Notes under the pieces: generated by a model | The model's database searches: none | What the model saw: the letters and a program-made list of their open reading frames with translations, nothing else | What the model was told of the DNA's origin: nothing | Part shown: in pieces, positions 59,741 to 64,000 of the stretch | Numbering within the stretch: position 1 is the stretch's first letter | Layout of the letters: each line of letters starts with the position of its first letter | Assembly: GCA_027563145.1 (NCBI GenBank) | Contig: CP071306.1 | Location: 1,860,001 to 1,924,000, forward strand | Direction: 5' to 3' | Length of the DNA: 64,000 bases | From: Halocatena halophila | Lineage (GTDB): Archaea > Halobacteriota > Halobacteria > Halobacteriales > Haloarculaceae | Made by a program: the position numbers and the translations under genes

Positions 59741-60382
59741 TTATTCTAAAAGTCCAGCGTATGTTCCGCCATTATTTTTAGGATCGCCGTTAGAATCGAG
59801 TCCATCGTATGCCTTATTTGCTTCAAAATTGCTATTATTGTAGTCTGTTGGGTTAATGTATGTAAATGTCCCACGAGTAAGGATATCCACATTATAGCTG
59901 ATTGGAACAAGTTTATCAGCCATTGAGGCAACTTCAGAACCCGAGAGAGCAGTTTGATCAAGTGCAGGAAGGGGAATTGTGACAACTACGCTTCCGTATC
60001 CTGATGTGGAATTGTGTGGCTCACTGTAACCAAAATTATTTTCCCTAACATTCAACATCGTAGCCAGACCTCCAAGGAGATCTGAAATTGTACCTTCGCT
60101 CGTGACAAGCTGATAATTGGAAATAACCCGAGCACGATAATGTTCGAGTGATTCGTCCTTCTTTGGCAGGACATCTACCATAATTGCCAATCGCTCAATT
60201 TCCTCCACAGAATTGGCAGTTTGGGGCATTGTTGCAGCGTTTACATCATCAAGATCACTTTTGAGATCATCAATTGTGTCTGCCAGTGGCGTAAACAGCT
60301 GGTAATTTCCCGAGTCCGGGTCCTTAGGCATCCATATCGGCAAACGACTGGCAAGCTCTTCGTTCGTAGATTTCTCAGCCAT
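59741..60382 (-). CDS. Baseplate/tail protein, gpI-like
   Basis: 213 aa, next to the baseplate J gene as gpI is in P2-type phages. 'RLPIWMPKDPDSGNYQLFTPLADTIDDLKSDLDDVN' and 'EIERLAIMVDVLPKKDESLEHYRARVISNYQLVTSEGTISDLLGGL' have the DUF2313/gpI layout. It would sit at the edge of the baseplate and hold the fibres. 9 nt separate it from the J gene. Confidence 0.7.
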   Translation of the reverse strand: MAEKSTNEELASRLPIWMPKDPDSGNYQLFTPLADTIDDLKSDLDDVNAATMPQTANSVEEIERLAIMVDVLPKKDESLEHYRARVISNYQLVTSEGTISDLLGGLATMLNVRENNFGYSEPHNSTSGYGSVVVTIPLPALDQTALSGSEVASMADKLVPISYNVDILTRGTFTYINPTDYNNSNFEANKAYDGLDSNGDPKNNGGTYAGLLE

Positions 60383-60391
60383 AACTTGTTG

Positions 60392-61618
60392 TTATTTTGT
60401 GATCGTGATCGAACTATCCAGTGCGCTCACCGATGCCATTTCATTCGCTGCAACCGTGAGATTGGTTGTAGATGTTGGAGACGACGAGAACCCGATATTA
60501 AGGGACGATACGTCGGCCACTCCGTTCACAGACATAATTTGGCCAATTATCTTCCGATAGATAACATCATCTCCAACACGTAGATTTCCGTCTTCTTCAT
60601 CTCCAGAGGACAGCACACCCCCGACATAGTGGACAATCTCGTCTTTAACTTCACTGTCTCCCTCATACACATCGGTTGTCGTAATATTCATATCTATGTA
60701 GAGGCCCTTCACAGTCGGTTTGGAAAATTCAACAGTCATAGTTTGACCAGTACCGATTGGCAAATCAAGCGAAACAAGATTTCCCCGAGCTCCGCCAACA
60801 GTACCGTCTCCGGCAGCCTTTGTAGTTAAAATCGTTTTTCCAACGTTTTCATGAACATCTGATGTACACTCAACGACCGCCTCGAAGGAGTGTCCTGGCC
60901 TCCCACTTGCATCTTCGGAATTTGTATCGTTTACGAATAGTGAAACGGATTTTACGCCATCAACATCAACTAACGCATTGTAGATGCCGATAGCTGTCGA
61001 ATTCATGCCCTGAGATAGCTCATCCTTTGCCCGTTCTCGAAGATCGTCATCAGATTCTCGACGTTCGCCAGAATGGGTCGCATTAGGATTTGTGACGTGT
61101 TCAATACCGGTTGGAGGGTCGGGCATAACAACGATAGCGTTGGAGCCCACATTTCCGCCGATTCCCGGCTCAATAGCTTCAATCGCTACATTCGCAACTT
61201 GTGTGTTACCAGATGGAAGAATAGCTGTCTCGGTCGTCTGGAACCGTACAGCGTCGATCTCATCGGTTTGGATCACCGTTCCTTTGGGAATGACATAATC
61301 AGTGCTGGCAGCAACATCACGAGAAAATGTAGCCTCTCCGATTGCCGAATCAGCCTTATTACGCCGAACTCCAATGAGTGCGGTAAGAAGATCGAGTGCT
61401 CTGTCTTGAGCATATTCCAGTTGTGTTGCGTTCAGAACTTCTCTAAGATCCATCTGAATATCCCGCAACATCACCGCAACGGGTTCGTAGAACGTTCGAA
61501 TGACAGCAAGATCGTCCGGGTTAAGATTCGGCCCGAATACATCAAACGCATAATCCATCAGAAGATCTAAAATTTCGTCCTTTGTGAGCGGTTCATACCG
61601 CCCGTCTATAATAGCCAT
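60392..61618 (-). CDS. Baseplate J-like protein
   Basis: 408 aa, baseplate wedge component of contractile tails. It has the family features 'AQDRALDLLTALIGVRRNKADSAIGEATFSRD', 'YVIPKGTVIQTDEIDAVRFQTTE', 'VAIEAIEPGIGGNVGSNAIVVM' and 'RRESDDDLRERAKDEL', then a C-terminal beta domain. It overlaps the gp25-like gene by 1 nt. It is a strong marker that the provirus has a contractile tail. Confidence 0.88.
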   Translation of the reverse strand: MAIIDGRYEPLTKDEILDLLMDYAFDVFGPNLNPDDLAVIRTFYEPVAVMLRDIQMDLREVLNATQLEYAQDRALDLLTALIGVRRNKADSAIGEATFSRDVAASTDYVIPKGTVIQTDEIDAVRFQTTETAILPSGNTQVANVAIEAIEPGIGGNVGSNAIVVMPDPPTGIEHVTNPNATHSGERRESDDDLRERAKDELSQGMNSTAIGIYNALVDVDGVKSVSLFVNDTNSEDASGRPGHSFEAVVECTSDVHENVGKTILTTKAAGDGTVGGARGNLVSLDLPIGTGQTMTVEFSKPTVKGLYIDMNITTTDVYEGDSEVKDEIVHYVGGVLSSGDEEDGNLRVGDDVIYRKIIGQIMSVNGVADVSSLNIGFSSSPTSTTNLTVAANEMASVSALDSSITITK

Positions 61619-61941
61619 TATTCAGTTAAATCAATTTGAAATTGTTCATTTGTATTGTAGACGATAGTGAGCTGAACTGTATTAACAGAATCTGGTGAAA
61701 ATTGTGCTGAAATAGATTTGATATCGTTCAAATATTCACCATCGCTGGCGACGCGTTGTGCTTCCAACTGTATGAGATTCAGAATCTGCTCTTTAGGCAA
61801 ATTTCTACCAATCACTTCATGAAAATACCCAACAGCACGAATTGCAACACGCTGCTCAAAAGCTTCTCGTCCAGTAATTGTTTCAAGGTCATTCCGCCCA
61901 CTAAACTGTACGTCAAATCCTTCTCCTAACTTAATATCCAT
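61618..61941 (-). CDS. Gp25-like baseplate wedge protein
   Basis: 107 aa from the ATG at 61941 (MDIKLGEGFDVQF); a TTG at 61953 would add four residues. 'TITGREAFEQRVAIRAVGYFHEVIGRNLPKEQILNLIQLEAQRVASDGEYLNDI' corresponds to the gp25/lysozyme-like or DUF2634 fold that contacts the sheath. Directly upstream of baseplate J, as in other contractile phages. Confidence 0.75.
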   Translation of the reverse strand: MDIKLGEGFDVQFSGRNDLETITGREAFEQRVAIRAVGYFHEVIGRNLPKEQILNLIQLEAQRVASDGEYLNDIKSISAQFSPDSVNTVQLTIVYNTNEQFQIDLTE

Positions 61942-62014
61942 AATTAGATTCAATAGATAGAGACGACGAGAAGGGGGGATATGTGGTTAGTCCCGTTCTC
62001 GTTATTTCCAGCGA

Positions 62015-62542
62015 TTAACTCGACGGCGTTTTGTCTTCCTTTGCAAATGGTGCACTGGGTGCGTCAGGATAATCTTTCCAGTTTGTTTCCAGCGATTCCA
62101 TACCCTTTGGATCGAGCTTCTGTTCATAGGTGTCGCTCACGATCGTGCACTTACCATCACACGCAAGAATCATATCATACGTATCGTCTGCATTTCGCTT
62201 GAAACGGATTCCTGTACCCTTGTTGAACTGGAAACAATAGTCTCCTTCGCCCATCTCCTTAGGAAAGGGAACTTCTTTCTCGCGGTTGGGATCATCCTTG
62301 GTGTATGGATTACGAACAGCTCGTGCTGTAGGCTGCCGATCGACGTAGTGAATCTCAACGATATCACCGACGTTCGGGACGATCCATTCGTTTTTGCCTT
62401 GTGAAATGTATTCCATTTCTCGCGGCTCCTGGTCTGGTCCGATCACCGCATTGACCATGATCTTTCGTCGCTTGTAATCCACCTTTATCGACGTGATACG
62501 ACCGTACTTTATTTCTGGAGTACCAAGATTCCTATCGCTCAT
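62015..62542 (-). CDS. Baseplate spike/OB-fold protein
   Basis: 175 aa. The N-terminal part 'KYGRITSIKVDYKRRKIMVNAVIGPDQEPREMEYISQGKNEWIVPNVGDIVEIHYVD' is a typical OB-fold of gpV/gp45-like central spikes. The second part, 'GTGIRFKRNADDTYDMILACDGKCTIVSD', looks like a short beta-helix. It would form the membrane-puncturing tip. Three nt separate it from the hub gene. Confidence 0.68.
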   Translation of the reverse strand: MSDRNLGTPEIKYGRITSIKVDYKRRKIMVNAVIGPDQEPREMEYISQGKNEWIVPNVGDIVEIHYVDRQPTARAVRNPYTKDDPNREKEVPFPKEMGEGDYCFQFNKGTGIRFKRNADDTYDMILACDGKCTIVSDTYEQKLDPKGMESLETNWKDYPDAPSAPFAKEDKTPSS

Positions 62543-62545
62543 AAA

Positions 62546-63853
62546 TTAAAGTGCGTTGCCTGAATTGTACGCTTCAACATCAGCATACTTCTGTGAGTCT
62601 GTTGGGTCGTAAATATACGACTTAGATTCGATGGAATCAGGCACTCCACCGAGATCAACAATAGACTCCCATCCTAACCGTGGGTTGAAATTGTGCTTAA
62701 CGCCACGAACAATGTAATCCCCACCATCAGCTGAGTTAGAACAGTCGTCGGTTCTCGTTGTTGAAGGGACTGAAATTGTGTCTCCAACCGACAGAGAAGA
62801 TAAAATACTACTGGACTGTGAGGCCAACCCATTAAATGCAATATTTCCAGAGGTATTTCCCATAGACTCACGGAGTAGATAGCCTTTCACAGCTTCTTCA
62901 AGGTCTTTCTGTTTGTAGATATTCAATGGTTCCTCGATCGCCATCACGCGCCCATCATTTGCTCCTGAGACCCATGCTTCGGCAACCGGGTAGATCTTCT
63001 CAATGCTGAAAATGTCATCCATCTCCGGAAATTCGAAGCCCCGGTAATCAGTGGCCCCGCGTGCAATAACTCGTTTTATAGGAACTGTAGATTTCGTAAT
63101 GTTGAGTTCCTTAACTCGAAGTCCATGTCCCCGTGGGTCTACAGTAAGGGAATTTACGGGCCGTGATTCAGGATGTCCTACCCATAGTGTTCCGAGGATA
63201 TCAACCCATGATTCCACCCCGAATTCATCTTCAACTTTTGCCATCGCCTTTCTTGGCGATATATTATCAAATTGTAGACTCGCAAATGAATCTACGTGGC
63301 CAGGAGCGAAGAAATTATTAATATCTTGAATGCTGTTTCCAACAACATTAGCTGCTCCTTCTACGTACTTGACCCCTGGGTATGAGACATCAAACCCACC
63401 CCGTAGTGATTCAGAATATGACTGAATCGATTCTGATTGATCTGTCTGTGCTGTAAATTCTACTGATTTAATGGCTCCAAGTGGATCGCTTACCTTCGAG
63501 TAAATGAAGTCAACAATATCTCCAAGCGTTGAATCATCAAAGTTTTTCGTGATTGCACCACGTTCCATAATTTTATGAGCATCATCAAGATTGATAATAC
63601 CATTATCGTTGTTTAACGTGATGCCATCCTGAGGAACGTAGAACCGATTTAATGGAACTCCCTCTATCGAGACTGTAACAGGCTCGAATGCTTTGACTTT
63701 GTTGTCAATGAGCTCTCCAGCCTGCCGAGTTACTTTTGCCTGTACATATGAGTAATGTCGGCGCTTTGATCGAGAGTCCAACTCAACGGGTTGCACTACC
63801 ACACCGGAGTTTTCAAACGTTATTCGGACACCTTCAGAAAGTGCACAAGTCAT
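62546..63853 (-). CDS. Tail hub protein (gpD/gp27-like)
   Basis: 435 aa, upstream of the spike. 'ELDSRSKRRHYSYVQAKVTRQAGELI', 'LDDAHKIMERGAITKNFDDSTLGDIVDFIYSKV' and 'WVDILGTLWVGHPESRPV...VKELNITKSTVPIKRVIARG' are the shape of phage late-control D/hub proteins with an internal insert. It should form the trimeric hub that carries the spike. Homology is weak by eye; the call rests on order and length. Confidence 0.65.
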   Translation of the reverse strand: MTCALSEGVRITFENSGVVVQPVELDSRSKRRHYSYVQAKVTRQAGELIDNKVKAFEPVTVSIEGVPLNRFYVPQDGITLNNDNGIINLDDAHKIMERGAITKNFDDSTLGDIVDFIYSKVSDPLGAIKSVEFTAQTDQSESIQSYSESLRGGFDVSYPGVKYVEGAANVVGNSIQDINNFFAPGHVDSFASLQFDNISPRKAMAKVEDEFGVESWVDILGTLWVGHPESRPVNSLTVDPRGHGLRVKELNITKSTVPIKRVIARGATDYRGFEFPEMDDIFSIEKIYPVAEAWVSGANDGRVMAIEEPLNIYKQKDLEEAVKGYLLRESMGNTSGNIAFNGLASQSSSILSSLSVGDTISVPSTTRTDDCSNSADGGDYIVRGVKHNFNPRLGWESIVDLGGVPDSIESKSYIYDPTDSQKYADVEAYNSGNAL

Positions 63854-63856
63854 AGA

Positions 63857-64000
63857 TTACCCGCTTATAATGCCGAATTTGGGAACTTGTCCACCGCCTT
63901 CGTCAATGCCAGTTGATACAATGTCAAGACTATAGCTGTAAAGTTGCATCTTATTTATTGGATCATAACCAATCGGACCCTCTAATTCCCCAGCTTCGAT
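63857..64000 (-). CDS. C-terminal part of another proviral tail gene
   Basis: Open in frame from the window edge to TAA at 63857-63859, 47 codons. It includes 'YDPINKMQLYSYSLDIVST' and ends 'QVPKFGIISG'. It is 3 nt upstream of the hub gene start on the same strand, so belongs to the same operon. Product unknown; in this position a tail or baseplate component is usual. Confidence 0.6.
   Translation of the reverse strand: MEAGELEGPIGYDPINKMQLYSYSLDIVSTGIDEGGGQVPKFGIISG

Larger units (their letters stand above)
54431..64000. mobile_element. Left part of an integrated contractile-tailed provirus
   Basis: It starts at a tRNA fragment next to a tyrosine integrase and continues beyond the window. 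Base composition turns clearly AT-richer than the host DNA. Leftward genes form a tail module in the expected order: hub protein, spike, gp25-like, baseplate J, gpI-like, then fibre and beta-helix proteins. Gp25 plus baseplate J indicate a contractile (myovirus-type) tail. Head, packaging and replication genes are not in view. All tail genes look intact, so the element may be functional. Confidence 0.85.

Overview
The window is a chromosome segment of a haloarchaeon (class Halobacteria). The evidence is the acidic proteome, many leaderless genes behind TATA-like boxes, a diphthamide enzyme (Dph2), archaeal cobalamin genes (CobY, CbiZ), a beta-CASP ribonuclease, a PIP-box DNA polymerase IV, small haloarchaea-restricted families (types known as DUF5795, DUF5800 and DUF6360), and a tRNA-Trp whose intron carries box C/D motifs. 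I do not name a genus.

Layout. (1) 64-8415: a tight six-gene operon for a citrate-hydroxamate siderophore. Its order matches bacterial rhbABCDEF and its gene set matches Haloferax iuc genes. (2) 8.4-17.1 kb: a lipoprotein-like PQQ propeller, a carotenoid cleavage oxygenase, an rRNA-type methyltransferase, Dph2, a rifampin-phosphotransferase-like PEP-utilising enzyme and an MFS transporter. (3) 17.4-26.7 kb: a GT2 glycosyltransferase, a YlbF-like protein, a GrpB-like nucleotidyltransferase, a HerA ATPase followed by a Dna2-type nuclease-helicase, DNA polymerase IV and an XRE regulator. (4) 26.7-35.5 kb: intron-containing tRNA-Trp, an SCP2-like protein, an operon with an R2-like diiron protein and a 2Fe-2S ferredoxin followed by a CoA transferase, then YchF with a bactofilin-like protein. 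(5) 35.4-40.1 kb: a six-gene overlapping operon for cobinamide salvage and nucleotide-loop assembly (HAD-cbiB-cobS-cobY-cobD-cbiZ). (6) 40.2-47.5 kb: small conserved proteins, tRNA-Lys, a sirohaem nitrite/sulfite reductase with Cys-containing neighbours, an archaeal CPSF-like ribonuclease, a cupin and an RDD protein. (7) 47.6-54.1 kb: a type I restriction-modification operon hsdM-hsdS-hsdR plus a YgjP-like metallopeptidase, with successive 8-nt overlaps. (8) 54.3-64 kb: tRNA-Phe, a displaced tRNA 3' fragment, a tyrosine integrase, then visibly AT-richer DNA carrying the tail-fibre/baseplate module of a contractile-tailed provirus that runs off the right edge.

Most notable signal: both tRNA-Trp and tRNA-Phe are followed, in tRNA orientation, by an element of the same design. 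The tRNA 3' end is repeated directly about 120 bp downstream, and just inside that copy the T-arm recurs in inverted orientation around a GC-rich hairpin core. The two loci have almost the same spacing (119 and 121 bp). Other points worth a look are an R2-like/ferredoxin/95-aa-protein operon with no reductase large subunit nearby, the HerA-Dna2 pair, an archaeal copy of the rhizobactin/schizokinen operon, an inverted repeat framing the carotenoid oxygenase promoter, and a gene broken at a homopolymer.
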